A program made the translations under genes and the position numbers. Below are positions 1 to 7,274 of a DNA stretch of 16,698 nt, piece by piece (the stretch's first letter is position 1; every line of letters begins with the position of its first letter). The stretch is from CAZUMH01 sp964621645. Its GTDB lineage: Bacteria; Zhuqueibacterota; QNDG01; JAGLOF01. The notes beneath the pieces were generated by a model. It was given only the letters and a program-made list of their open reading frames with translations. It was not told where the DNA came from and ran no database searches. The DNA lies in contig CAZUMH010000080.1 in assembly GCA_964621645.1 (NCBI GenBank), positions 1 through 16,698 of the forward strand, in the 5' to 3' direction.

Positions 1-1606
1 GATCCGGCGGGACGGCTTTGGGATAGAGATACCCGGGGCCCGAAAGACACCCGATGAAGTAGTCGTTGGGTGTAGCCATGGAATAAAAATACTCCGCCAT
101 GGCCGGGGCCATCCAGGTATAGTTCATCAGCACTTCCCAGGCGTAGGGGATCTCACCGCGGCCAGGCTTCAGCCAGGCGCCGATGCCGATGCCATCGGTC
201 TGCACGCATGAAATATAGACCTTTTTTTTGGGAATGTATTTTCCCCCGGGCTTTAGGTTGTGATTGTTCTTGAACACGAATCCGGGCGACGGTTTTACCT
301 GACTGCTGAAACTGAGATTGGGAAGAGTGTGGAGCCCTTCCACCCGGTGACCGTAGCTCGATGTCAGCTTCACGTGTTCCCGTTCCAGATCTTTTGCGTA
401 GGAATGCCAGCCCATTACCATGGACATCGGTTTCATCTCGCTCAGGATCTTATTCGCCAGCGCGTACTCTTCCGTATCGGTCGGCCGGCTGGAGAGATCG
501 TTGAAAAAGACCTGCTTGTAGACGCCCCAGTCGGCGACGCCCGGTCTCATCACGTTCCCGTGCGGACCTCCGAGCCAAACAATGAATTCCTTGCTGCACC
601 GATCCCAGTAACGGTCATAGGCCCAGGAGTAGATCTGTGCGTCGGTCCATCCTTCAAACTTCCCCCGGAAGTCCTCGACAGGCCGCACTCCTGCGGCTTC
701 GACCGTGGGGATCAGATCTTCGCTGACCACCACCGCGTGTTCGAGCCCGGCTGCGGTAAAGGCGACGATCAGGGATGTCCGCACGTTTTTATCCCATACG
801 ACATAACCCTTGACATATTCTTTCAGCTGCCGCAGCGCCTGCTCCGGGGTGGTGAGTTCCCGGAAGGTATAATTGAGCCTGTCCCGGTAAAATTCGAAAA
901 CGGATTCGGTGTAGGTAAAGGGCCAATCCGGCGGATAGATAAAATACAGCGTTGGACCGTTTACGTTTGCCAGGCCCTGGAGACTGATCAGCATCGCCTG
1001 GGTGGGGAGCAGACTGTCCATCTCCCAGTCATTCTTGAGCTTCATGAAGTAGGCGTGTCTGCTTCCTTTTCGTTTCAGGATATATTTAATTTCTGGTCCG
1101 GAAGTTCTTGTCGACCGCGTGATGGTATAGGTAAGCTGTTTCTTATCCGTTGAGAGCTCGTAGAGATGGACGCAGTGGACCGGAGCCGGCCCCTGGGAGC
1201 CCAGCACGTCGAATTCCTCAACCAAGCGAAGGGTGCTGGTATCATTCACCCACCGCGCCGTAATCCTGCGTTCTTCACCGACGGGCATGGAGAGTCCCAT
1301 GAATACATTTGTCGGGAACACCCGGTTGGAGATGGGAATCGTGTTTATTTCTCCTCCGACTGTGAGGTTCAGGGTATCGCTTAAACTTCTCCCCTTCCCC
1401 CAGGTCTGGATCAGGGTGATCTCCGGGCCGGTACTTTCGAAATCAATCTGAAGCCCGTTATACAGGTCGATTTCAGAGCTTCTCGTCGGCACCAGTTCCC
1501 AGGAACCGTTGAAGGCATCATTGCCCTGTGCCAGCGTCGCTCCGGTAGAAAGCATAAGAGAAACAAAGAGAAAAGCAAGGATTCTGGATAGGATAGTATT
1601 GCTCAT
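1..1606 (-). CDS. GxGYxYP domain protein (putative secreted glycoside hydrolase), partial
   Basis: This minus-strand frame stays open from ATG 1606-1604 to the window edge, about 535 codons with the C-terminus missing. The start is supported by GGAG 8 nt upstream. The N-terminus has a signal peptide: a Lys-free, Arg-containing start, a hydrophobic core (LAFLFVSLMLSTGATLA) and a likely cut after LAQG. Residues of about 30-180 look like a beta-rich lipocalin-like or immunoglobulin-like module. From about residue 190 (MKLKNDWEMDSLLPTQAMLI, then SLQGLANVNGPTLYF) the sequence resembles the GxGYxYP N-terminal domain. The last visible residues include GPGYLYP, which fits the signature that names the family. 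Family knowledge: these are predicted extracellular carbohydrate-active proteins of Bacteroidota and related phyla, with no firmly established substrate. Activity cannot be stated. The signature and the context before it agree, so the family call is fairly sure. Confidence 0.82.
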   Translation of the reverse strand, partial: MSNTILSRILAFLFVSLMLSTGATLAQGNDAFNGSWELVPTRSSEIDLYNGLQIDFESTGPEITLIQTWGKGRSLSDTLNLTVGGEINTIPISNRVFPTNVFMGLSMPVGEERRITARWVNDTSTLRLVEEFDVLGSQGPAPVHCVHLYELSTDKKQLTYTITRSTRTSGPEIKYILKRKGSRHAYFMKLKNDWEMDSLLPTQAMLISLQGLANVNGPTLYFIYPPDWPFTYTESVFEFYRDRLNYTFRELTTPEQALRQLKEYVKGYVVWDKNVRTSLIVAFTAAGLEHAVVVSEDLIPTVEAAGVRPVEDFRGKFEGWTDAQIYSWAYDRYWDRCSKEFIVWLGGPHGNVMRPGVADWGVYKQVFFNDLSSRPTDTEEYALANKILSEMKPMSMVMGWHSYAKDLEREHVKLTSSYGHRVEGLHTLPNLSFSSQVKPSPGFVFKNNHNLKPGGKYIPKKKVYISCVQTDGIGIGAWLKPGRGEIPYAWEVLMNYTWMAPAMAEYFYSMATPNDYFIGCLSGPGYLYPKAVPPD

Positions 1607-1714
1607 GTTGTAATCTCCATGATGTGATAAATATCCGGGATTGCATCCGATAGCTGATGGGCGGCACCGTGCTCATCCATGTCAGGCAAGGAAAGAAATC
1701 CAGTTGTATTCAGG

Positions 1715-2374
1715 TTATGAGGGAGATCGCTTTTCCAGCTGCGCCAATCCCTCTCGAACTTCATTCCTTGGTAAATTTCCATTCGCCAGCTCACGATCGG
1801 ACTTACCCAATAATCTCGTATAAAAAGATCTGCCTGCGGCGAGGATATCAGGATAGTCAACCGCGATCAATTCGTACAACATATCTTCCGCTTTGCCAAA
1901 ACGGCCGGTATGTTCGTAATAACAAAACAATGAAAATCGTATACGATCCGGTAGTGGATACAGGATTATTTTCCCCGTGATCTTGTCTATCTTCTCAAGA
2001 TATTCTTGTTGTCGATATCGATCATCGGAAAGCAGTGCTTCCGAAAAAATATAAAAGGATTTGATATAAAGAGAGAGGATAATGTCGTTCTCCCTGTTTT
2101 CCAATTCCTTAATTTCCGCTTCTTCCCGTAACAATTCAGCCAGAATGATGCACTTATTCGAATCAATACTTCCCCCTGATGTCATCATCCCGACCAGCTC
2201 ATCTTCAGGAACAGCCTTGACAAATTCCGGATCAAATCCCAGTAATGTTTTATAAGCGGTATCGATCTCGAACAGCGCCTGCGTATACTCTTTTGTTTCT
2301 TTATGTAATATGATTTTCATAAGAGCGGAGGAAAACTGCTCGATAAGACGCATGATGTAATCTTTTCTGATCAT
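1715..2374 (-). CDS. DUF6483-like cytoplasmic protein
   Basis: A 219-residue soluble protein starting MIRKDYIMRLIEQFSSALMK, with no signal peptide or membrane segment. The N-terminal pattern (hydrophobic-x-KDYIMR-hydrophobic-hydrophobic-EQ, then KETKEYTQALFEIDTAYKTL and LLGFDPEFVKAVPEDELVGM) matches my memory of the DUF6483 family. That family is helical and TPR-like, and its role is unknown. The rest is predicted as amphipathic helices rich in Glu, Lys and Leu, consistent with a TPR-like solenoid (for example YYEHTGRFGKAEDMLYELIA near residues 150-175). The Shine-Dalgarno match is weak (GGGAAAAG about 9 nt before the ATG). The second Met (codon 8) has no better site, so the longer start is kept. 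Codon use is AT-richer than the genes at either end of the window. The function is unknown. Confidence 0.72.
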   Translation of the reverse strand: MIRKDYIMRLIEQFSSALMKIILHKETKEYTQALFEIDTAYKTLLGFDPEFVKAVPEDELVGMMTSGGSIDSNKCIILAELLREEAEIKELENRENDIILSLYIKSFYIFSEALLSDDRYRQQEYLEKIDKITGKIILYPLPDRIRFSLFCYYEHTGRFGKAEDMLYELIAVDYPDILAAGRSFYTRLLGKSDRELANGNLPRNEVREGLAQLEKRSPS

Positions 2375-2396
2375 GTCCGTTAACTTTTCCCGGCAC

Positions 2397-2442
2397 GTGG
2401 TACTCCGGCAGTCATAGCCTGCCGCTATCCCGTTAGGACCAC
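2397..2442 (-). other. Possible structured RNA leader upstream of the DUF6483-like gene
   Basis: Two nested pairings lie in the 113-nt gap before the DUF6483-like start. An outer 5-bp helix pairs 2397-2401 (GTGGT) with 2438-2442 (ACCAC). Inside it is a perfect 6-bp hairpin, 2406-2411 (CGGCAG) with 2419-2424 (CTGCCG), with a 7-nt loop. The intervening CCTAACGGG segment (minus-strand sense) could form a third small stem. The segment is GC-rich compared with the genes beside it. I could not match it to c-di-GMP, cobalamin, TPP or other riboswitch consensuses that I know. It could be a leader RNA, a weak terminator of the upstream gene, or chance. Confidence 0.25.
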
Positions 2443-2487
2443 AGCCCGCCTGGTGCTTTACTCACACTGACAATACGATTGGGAAGG

Positions 2488-2700
2488 CTATTTGTTCTTA
2501 ACAAAGCTGGCCTTGATCCAATTCCAGTTTAACAGTATATGGAGAACGACACCGATCGAAAGCACGATACCGCCGCCTTCATGCAAGAGCTCATACGTCT
2601 CATGCGGCAGGGAATCATGAAATGCCGCTGTTACAAGCTGGTTGAGAAGCAGGACGGCAAGGATCGGATTGAGCACGTTCAGTACTGTCTGTTTTTTCAT
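2488..2700 (-). CDS. Small DUF4405-like two-helix membrane protein
   Basis: A 70-residue protein with two predicted membrane helices, at residues 7-26 (LNVLNPILAVLLLNQLVTAAF) and about 43-60 (GGIVLSIGVVLHILLNWNWI). A GGAG site lies 10 nt before the ATG. His residues at 28, 33, 40 and 54 and the ending HILLNWNWIK resemble DUF4405, a short family related to membrane cytochrome b subunits. In those, His residues on helices may bind haem or a metal. That role is inference: only His54 and perhaps His40 are placed near helices. The gene lies 115 nt downstream of the antiporter and 113 nt upstream of the DUF6483-like gene on the same strand, so a loose operon is possible. Confidence 0.68.
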   Translation of the reverse strand: MKKQTVLNVLNPILAVLLLNQLVTAAFHDSLPHETYELLHEGGGIVLSIGVVLHILLNWNWIKASFVKNK

Positions 2701-2713
2701 GATGTGAATTCTC

Positions 2714-2768
2714 CAACATTTCAGTAAGCCCGGGGTGCAGTATTTACAATCTGATATACTAAATGTTG
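2714..2768. repeat. 8-bp inverted repeat in the gap before the DUF4405-like gene
   Basis: CAACATTT at 2714-2721 is the exact reverse complement of AAATGTTG at 2761-2768, with 39 nt between the arms. The left arm overlaps the stretch just upstream of the ribosome site of the gene starting at 2700. It could be a regulator site or a long hairpin in the mRNA leader. Eight bases over this distance could also be chance. Confidence 0.25.
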
Positions 2769-2815
2769 CAGCGGCCGGAATTAGAGGATCGTGTTTGATT
2801 ACAGGTTACTGTGTG

Positions 2816-4048
2816 TTATCCGCTCGTATTCTCACTATTAATTTCACCTGCTTTTTTAAGTGCGAATTTTGAGATGATAGGGCCGATAATTTCATGAATG
2901 ACTGTTGCCCCGATGACGACATTCAAGATAATATCTGAAAATGAACCAAAGGCTGCGTTTTGCTTGACAAGTAAAGCCAGACCGATGACAATGCCTCCCT
3001 GCGGGATCAAACCGCCGGCCGTGTATTTCTGGACCGTTGCAGATGACTTCGATATCCTCCCCCCTAAGAATGTGCCGGAATATTTACCCAGTGAACGGAA
3101 AATAACGAACATAAAAATAAATAAATAATTGGACAGCAATACCGACAAATCCAGATGCATGGCGCTGATAGTAAAAAAGAGGACAAGTATTATTTCTTCA
3201 GTGTATCGTTCAAGTATTTTGAAAATTTTATCTCTCTTGATGTTGAAATTAACCGTTATTATTCCCATCATCATTGTCGAGAGAAGCCCATCCGCGCCCA
3301 ATATCCCAGCACATCCGTAGCAGAGTGCCAGAAGACCGATAATCACCGTGATTAATACGCCTTCTGATTCTCTTTTAATTATTTTTGATACAAAGTTTAA
3401 AAAGAAACCAAATAAACATCCCGTAATAATCGACGTTAATATTCTGATAAGCGGCTGCAAGATCGAGTGGATACCAAAAGCGTGGTGTGTGAGACAAATA
3501 TTGACGACAGCGACGGAAAGGCTGAAGTTTATTATACCGAGGATATCATCAAATGCTGCGACTCCCATGATCGTAGAAGTGACCTCCCCCGTTGCATGAT
3601 ATTCATGTTCCACCGCCAGCGTCGCGGATGGGTCGGTTGGCGATGCGAGGGATGCCAACAGCAGGGCGACGGGAATAAAGTACAGCAATAAACCAAGATT
3701 AGATGACGGGACGAGTATTGGAGCCAGAAAGATAAACGAAAGAGCCACGAAAAGGAAGGCGAATTCAGCCTCGAAAAGGGTGATAAAAATAATCGATTTG
3801 CCCAGGGTGCGAACTTTGGATGATAATAACGTCCCTCCCACTGAAAATGCTATGAACGATAACGCGATATTGGTGACAAGACTGGTATGATCAACAAACG
3901 ATTCCGGAATTATATTTGTGAATTTGGGATTGAGAATCAGACCGGCTAAAATATATCCTGTCACTTTGGGAAGCCTGACGAAAGTGCATAATTCGCCGAC
4001 AAGAAAACCGGTAAATAAAATGACGCCGACAATGAGGATTGGAGACAT
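2816..4048 (-). CDS. Cation:proton antiporter (CPA2-type Na+/H+ exchanger)
   Basis: A 410-residue integral membrane protein of about 12-13 helices, the size of the bare transport domain of the Na+/H+ exchanger superfamily, with no C-terminal RCK/TrkA domain. The N-terminus has the pattern PKVTGYILAGLILNP (residues 27-41) typical of CPA2 carriers. SPTDPSATLAV (136-146) matches the unwound-helix TDP motif. FDDILGI (166-172) places a double Asp (D167, D168) where electrogenic CPA2 transporters carry the ion-binding ND/DD pair. Family role: exchange of Na+ or K+ for H+ at the inner membrane for pH and salt homeostasis. The Asp pair favours electrogenic exchange (inference). ATG 4048 has only a weak GAAAG site. 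Codons ending in A or T are frequent, unlike the genes to its right. Confidence 0.85.
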   Translation of the reverse strand: MSPILIVGVILFTGFLVGELCTFVRLPKVTGYILAGLILNPKFTNIIPESFVDHTSLVTNIALSFIAFSVGGTLLSSKVRTLGKSIIFITLFEAEFAFLFVALSFIFLAPILVPSSNLGLLLYFIPVALLLASLASPTDPSATLAVEHEYHATGEVTSTIMGVAAFDDILGIINFSLSVAVVNICLTHHAFGIHSILQPLIRILTSIITGCLFGFFLNFVSKIIKRESEGVLITVIIGLLALCYGCAGILGADGLLSTMMMGIITVNFNIKRDKIFKILERYTEEIILVLFFTISAMHLDLSVLLSNYLFIFMFVIFRSLGKYSGTFLGGRISKSSATVQKYTAGGLIPQGGIVIGLALLVKQNAAFGSFSDIILNVVIGATVIHEIIGPIISKFALKKAGEINSENTSG

Positions 4049-4159
4049 TGATCATTCTTTCATTTTAAATCATTGTATATCATGAGGTTCAACAAAGCGG
4101 CACGACTTCATCAAACCTGTTCAGGCTACCCCTAGTGTGCGGGATGGCGGCTCTGTTCA

Positions 4160-4186
4160 GGCTGTCAGAGCAGAGTATTGACAGCC
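4160..4186. other. Perfect 8-bp hairpin between the antiporter and the TIGR03545-like gene
   Basis: GGCTGTCA (4160-4167) pairs perfectly with TGACAGCC (4179-4186) around an 11-nt loop. It lies 72 nt beyond the stop of the gene ending at 4258 and before the antiporter start. The place fits a terminator for the minus-strand TIGR03545-like gene, but there is no U-tract on the minus strand. An 11-bp direct repeat (CTGTTCAGGCT) sits at 4118-4128 and 4153-4163, and its second copy enters the hairpin. The rest of 4049-4257 shows nothing else I can name. Confidence 0.4.
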
Positions 4187-4257
4187 GTTTCCCTTAACAT
4201 ACAATTGTTCTATGAAAAAGGGAAGGGATTTTTCAAGCCGAGGAGTGATGCTACGCC

Positions 4258-6078
4258 TCAGGAACCGCCGCCGCTGATTCGCCGCTCGATCTCTTTCTTC
4301 CGTTTTTCGATTTCATCCATTCGGATCTGAAGCTGCTGGCGGATCGTGTCCACCTCCGCGAATGTTGTAAGTCGGTTTGCCCCAATCAGTGTCTGGATTT
4401 CCTTCCGTCTGCTATCGGCTTCAGAGCGGACGTACGCTTCAACCTGCTGCTGCGCCTGCCGTACAGTATTTTCCAAAGTGGTTCTGATCTGACGGGCCAG
4501 CATTCTGTCGACATTGGAATTCATCCGCAGAGTATACCCGGATGTGTCGCCCTTCAGCTGAGCGGAGAGTGTTACCCGGGTGAGACCGGCCAGCACATCC
4601 CGCACGATCCGCGAAATCCGATTATCGGCTTCCCCATTATATGAGAAGGTCACCGGCGCGGCGTCCATGTTTAGCGTGATATCGAGGGCGCTTTCGCCGA
4701 ATATTCCTGAAAGACTCAGATCACACGCGGGGGCGTTCACCGTTCTGGGGAAATCATCGCCGCTCTGCAGCATGATCTCGCCGAGATTGACATTGGCGGC
4801 GGTCACCTTTAACGAATCATGGGGCAGTGCCGCAGTGTGATCGAAAATACCTCGAATACCATAGGTGTTGCCGGATGTCTTTTTTAGGGTCAGGCTGAAG
4901 CTGGTCGGTTCGCCGTACAGTTCCGGTTCGGTGGTCACGCCGGTCACCGTGCCGTCAAGAAAAAAGGCCTTCGATGTATCGCCGGCAGCGCTGGCCGCAG
5001 AAAAGTGGGCTTTTCTCAGTAAAAACTTCGGATAACGATGCTTGAAGGGGAACCGGATATCCTGGCCTTTGAATCGAGAAGGGGTTTTCTTCTTTTCATG
5101 GCTCAGCGCTTTTCCCGCCGTCGGAAGATACGTGCGTGCTAATGCCACAAAGTCAAGCAGCTTTTCCGCTTTGTGGACAAGAGGATCGCCGAATAAAAGC
5201 AGACTCACATCTTTCACATCCAGATCTCTTAGCTTGGCTAGCCGCTGCGCTTTCTCGACATCGCTCTGAAGACCCGCGTCGACGTCTTTCAGCCGTGTAT
5301 CCAGATCGGTGAAGGTCCGGGTCAGTGACGTGTAGGTTCCGGTTACGTCGTTTTTCAGGGATGTGGCGTTCTTTTGAATATCACGAATTTTTTTCAATGC
5401 TTCCGCCAGAGCGATAACGTTCTTAATGTTGTCGAGGTTGAGTGAAGCAATGTCGGCTTCCAGCTTTGCCAGTCGGTCATCATATGATTTTGGATCCTCC
5501 TGTTGTTTCCAATAGGTGAAGGCGCTGTCTGCAAACTGTTTGAGTTCACTGTATCCACGGAATGTTTCCAGATTATTGAGGTTGACAAGGGAGTCGATCT
5601 GTAATTCTTTCCCCAGTCTGGATAGATCCAGCACCGGCAGTTCTTTCATCTGGCCGGCCAGCGCGGCTTTGGCCTTTTCAACCATGCCCGGCTTTTTATC
5701 CGTTCGCGGCGCTCTTTTTTCGGGGATGAATCCGTCCGTTTCTCTTTTCGTGCCGCTGCGGGCGTTCTCGAAAGACATTTCCTTTATGATCACCCGTCTC
5801 CAAAACAGGGGGCGGGCTTCCATGCTGAAGGTGACTCTGCCCGTTTCCAGAATATTCCGCCAGGTGTTATCTCTGTCAGCAACCTGAAGCCGATCCCACG
5901 AGCAGGTTAGGGTGAAAAGGCTGAAATGGAAACCGTCTATCTCCACTTTGGCGCCGGCAACGTCTTGACCGGCGGATTCGAGGGCTCGTTCGATGTATCT
6001 GTCCCGGGTAAAAAAGGCGATAACAGCGATTAGGGAAAGAATGACGAGAAGAATAATGATTCCTTTTTTTCGCATCAT
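4258..6078 (-). CDS. TIGR03545-like membrane-anchored protein with coiled coils
   Basis: A 606-residue protein with an N-terminal membrane anchor (residues 5-23, GIIILLVILSLIAVIAFF) and the remainder outside the cytoplasm. Residues 30-130 (VEIDGFHFSLFTLTCSWDRL, then ADRDNTWRNILETG and KEMSFENARSGTKRETDGFI) match the pattern I associate with TIGR03545, including the G-T-x-R-x-T-x-G stretch. The layout also recalls AsmA-like proteins. Residues of about 190-300 are charged heptad-like coiled coil (DDRLAKLEADIASLNLDNIK and following). Residues 345-530 look like a beta-rich domain, and 545-600 is again coiled coil, ending in a Gly-rich tail. TIGR03545 members occur in outer-membrane bacteria, usually beside a TIGR03546 gene, and have no known function. 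The ATG overlaps the stop of the upstream remnant by 4 nt. With GGGAGG upstream, either this ATG or the next codon (6075) may be used. Confidence 0.68.
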   Translation of the reverse strand: MMRKKGIIILLVILSLIAVIAFFTRDRYIERALESAGQDVAGAKVEIDGFHFSLFTLTCSWDRLQVADRDNTWRNILETGRVTFSMEARPLFWRRVIIKEMSFENARSGTKRETDGFIPEKRAPRTDKKPGMVEKAKAALAGQMKELPVLDLSRLGKELQIDSLVNLNNLETFRGYSELKQFADSAFTYWKQQEDPKSYDDRLAKLEADIASLNLDNIKNVIALAEALKKIRDIQKNATSLKNDVTGTYTSLTRTFTDLDTRLKDVDAGLQSDVEKAQRLAKLRDLDVKDVSLLLFGDPLVHKAEKLLDFVALARTYLPTAGKALSHEKKKTPSRFKGQDIRFPFKHRYPKFLLRKAHFSAASAAGDTSKAFFLDGTVTGVTTEPELYGEPTSFSLTLKKTSGNTYGIRGIFDHTAALPHDSLKVTAANVNLGEIMLQSGDDFPRTVNAPACDLSLSGIFGESALDITLNMDAAPVTFSYNGEADNRISRIVRDVLAGLTRVTLSAQLKGDTSGYTLRMNSNVDRMLARQIRTTLENTVRQAQQQVEAYVRSEADSRRKEIQTLIGANRLTTFAEVDTIRQQLQIRMDEIEKRKKEIERRISGGGS

Positions 6079-6323
6079 GCACCTCCCATATCACGGATTT
6101 TCTGGCAGAGGAGAACCAGTTTGTTGTTTTTGAGGATCTGCACGATTCTCCACTTGTTGATCCGCTCCTCCAGGCCGGAGCGGTAGGAGAGCACGAGTTT
6201 TTTCATGCCGAAGAACAGGGGAACGAAGAGGATCAGTCCGCAGAAGAAACTTCCCATAACCACCGTATTGTAGAAGCACCAAAGAGGGCCACTGGCCCGA
6301 ATCCTAATTACCGCCCCGCAAAT
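6075..6323 (-). pseudogene. 5'-truncated TIGR03546-like (DUF2062-type) membrane protein remnant
   Basis: The frame is open only from the TGA at 6324-6326 to the stop at 6075-6077, about 82 codons. Its sense part reads LWCFYNTVVMGSFFCGLILF, followed by a basic stretch (KKLVLSYRSGLEERINKWRI) and VQILKNNKLVLL. This resembles the C-terminal half of TIGR03546 proteins, which are about 160 residues and carry an NTVVMGS-type motif. The N-terminal half with its first hydrophobic segments is absent, and the 140 nt upstream contain no matching frame. The only in-frame starts are a GTG at 6263 (which would give 62 residues) or weaker codons, with no good ribosome site. Its stop overlaps the next gene as ATGA, the trace of a translationally coupled pair. 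It may be a decayed gene or, less likely, a functional short version. Confidence 0.6.
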
Positions 6324-6435
6324 TCAGGTGATTCTCCCTGGAATAATTTGTCTGCCTTAAAACGTTCCGGGCATCTCCATTTGGAAAACATGCTCTAAAG
6401 AGTGTGCCACACAAGTGTTATTCACTCAGCATACG

Positions 6436-6460
6436 ACACCTGACGTCAGACGCTAGGTGT
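6436..6460. other. Inverted repeat with palindromic core after the small membrane gene
   Basis: ACACCT (6436-6441) pairs with AGGTGT (6455-6460). The 10-bp perfect palindrome CTGACGTCAG lies at 6440-6449. The element begins 4 nt after the stop of the minus-strand gene at 6464, so it could terminate that transcript, although no U-run follows. The rest of 6324-6463 holds nothing recognisable. Confidence 0.3.
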
Positions 6461-6463
6461 GGC

Positions 6464-6781
6464 CTAAACCGGCTTCTGTTTCCTTGATTGTACACTCAGG
6501 GCGATAAGCAGATAAATAATAGCAGCCCATAACAGACTGTTGAGCACCACCAAAGGCCATCCGAGAAACCGCACTCCCGGCCCCAAAGATTCCGCAACCA
6601 AACCAAAGGGAAATAACAAAACAGTACGAAGGATCATGAGTACACGATGCAGCAGATCATTACTTGGCTGAGGATATATTCCAAACATAAATCCTTTGAT
6701 TTCAAATGTTGTCATTGCCACTCCCACGGAGAACACAAAGTGGATGAGCGCTATAACAGAAATTACGATTACCTTTCTCAT
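6464..6781 (-). CDS. Hypothetical small membrane protein, 105 residues
   Basis: I do not recognise this protein. It has an N-terminal hydrophobic segment (residues 3-24, KVIVISVIALIHFVFSVGVA) that could be a signal anchor, a middle hydrophobic stretch (about 46-62, VLMILRTVLLFPFGLVAE) and a last helix (about 75-95, PLVVLNSLLWAAIIYLLIAL). It ends in a basic tail (SRKQKPV). The start is strongly supported: GGAGG lies 7 nt before the ATG. It is monocistronic as far as can be seen, divergent from the arsR operon, with 490 nt between them. No cysteine or histidine cluster suggests a catalytic role. Confidence 0.7.
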   Translation of the reverse strand: MRKVIVISVIALIHFVFSVGVAMTTFEIKGFMFGIYPQPSNDLLHRVLMILRTVLLFPFGLVAESLGPGVRFLGWPLVVLNSLLWAAIIYLLIALSVQSRKQKPV

Positions 6782-7227
6782 TCAATTTCCTCCTTAGTGT
6801 CTACCAATAAGCTTCAGTGATAGAAAATATATCAGATGAACTTGACAGAATGCAATTAAGTTATCATTTCAATTTTCTGCTGGCGAAGGTATTCTTCACC
6901 TTCGCCCTTGTTTGGTGCCCAATTCTATCAACGGGTAAAATACCGCATTCATCTAACAAATAGTCCTTTCCCCCTTAGCAGGGGCTCATGCCCTTGCGGA
7001 GCAGGAAACCGCTTGATAAAAACGATACTCGGTAGTACATAATTTGGAATAGTGACAGCGGAGATGGTCAATTTTTCTAAAATATAAAATATTGTAGACT
7101 AAATCAATAACAAATTAGGGTTAAAGCCACAATGATACAAACAATCTTGGCACAGGAAAGAATTCTAATTTCATACCGAATGTTACATCCATACCTTCAC
7201 CCTGCCGGAGGTATGGTAAGATATTCC
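6782..7227. other. Intergenic region with a strong hairpin
   Basis: No credible gene lies in this stretch between the divergent small membrane gene and arsR. A perfect 9-bp hairpin pairs 6882-6890 (GGCGAAGGT) with 6898-6906 (ACCTTCGCC) around a 7-nt loop. It is followed on the plus strand by CTTGTTT, so it could be a plus-strand terminator, though no gene lies immediately before it on that strand. A second weak stem (CCCC-TTAGCA-GGGG) lies near 6970-6986. The stretch from about 7040 to 7180 is AT-rich and holds nothing I can name. Confidence 0.45.
7189..7216. promoter_or_regulatory. 8-bp inverted repeat just upstream of the arsR promoter
   Basis: CCATACCT (7189-7196) is the exact reverse complement of AGGTATGG (7209-7216), with a 12-nt loop. 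It ends 11 nt before the -35 hexamer. The position suits an upstream regulator site or a small terminator that insulates the operon. Its sequence differs from the TTCGT-type ArsR operators. Confidence 0.35.
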
Positions 7228-7256
7228 TTGACAAGAGTGCCAGGATTTCGTACATT
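7228..7256 (+). promoter_or_regulatory. Predicted sigma-70-type promoter of the arsR operon
   Basis: The consensus -35 TTGACA (7228-7233) is separated by 17 nt from TACATT (7251-7256), a 4/6 match to TATAAT. Transcription would begin near 7263, inside the palindromic operator at 7253-7274. A bound ArsR repressor would therefore block RNA polymerase. Confidence 0.65.
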
Positions 7257-7274
7257 TCGTCATTTAACGAAATG
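7253..7274. promoter_or_regulatory. Predicted ArsR operator 1
   Basis: CATTTCGT (7253-7260) and ACGAAATG (7267-7274) form a perfect 8-bp inverted repeat around 6 nt. It overlaps the -10 box, the expected transcription start and the ATG at 7272. The core TTCGT-N6-ACGAA is repeated exactly in front of the permease gene. Autoregulation through a dyad of this kind is the rule for ArsR/SmtB repressors. That this protein binds here is inference. Confidence 0.62.

Noticed and set aside
260..1153. 297-codon open frame on the plus strand opposite the GxGYxYP gene
   Set aside because: The minus-strand frame has a signal peptide, a ribosome site and the family signature. The plus-strand frame shows none of these.
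1603..1860. 85-codon minus-strand frame between the DUF6483-like and GxGYxYP genes
   Set aside because: It overlaps the C-terminus of the DUF6483-like gene in another frame, lacks a ribosome site and has no recognisable pattern.
2397..2487. A c-di-GMP (GEMM), cobalamin or TPP riboswitch in the leader of the DUF6483-like gene
   Set aside because: The conserved core bases of these classes are not present; only generic pairings are seen.
6882..6906. A terminator of the arsR operon or of a lost plus-strand gene
   Set aside because: The hairpin is strong, but no gene precedes it on the plus strand, so no function is assigned beyond a hairpin.
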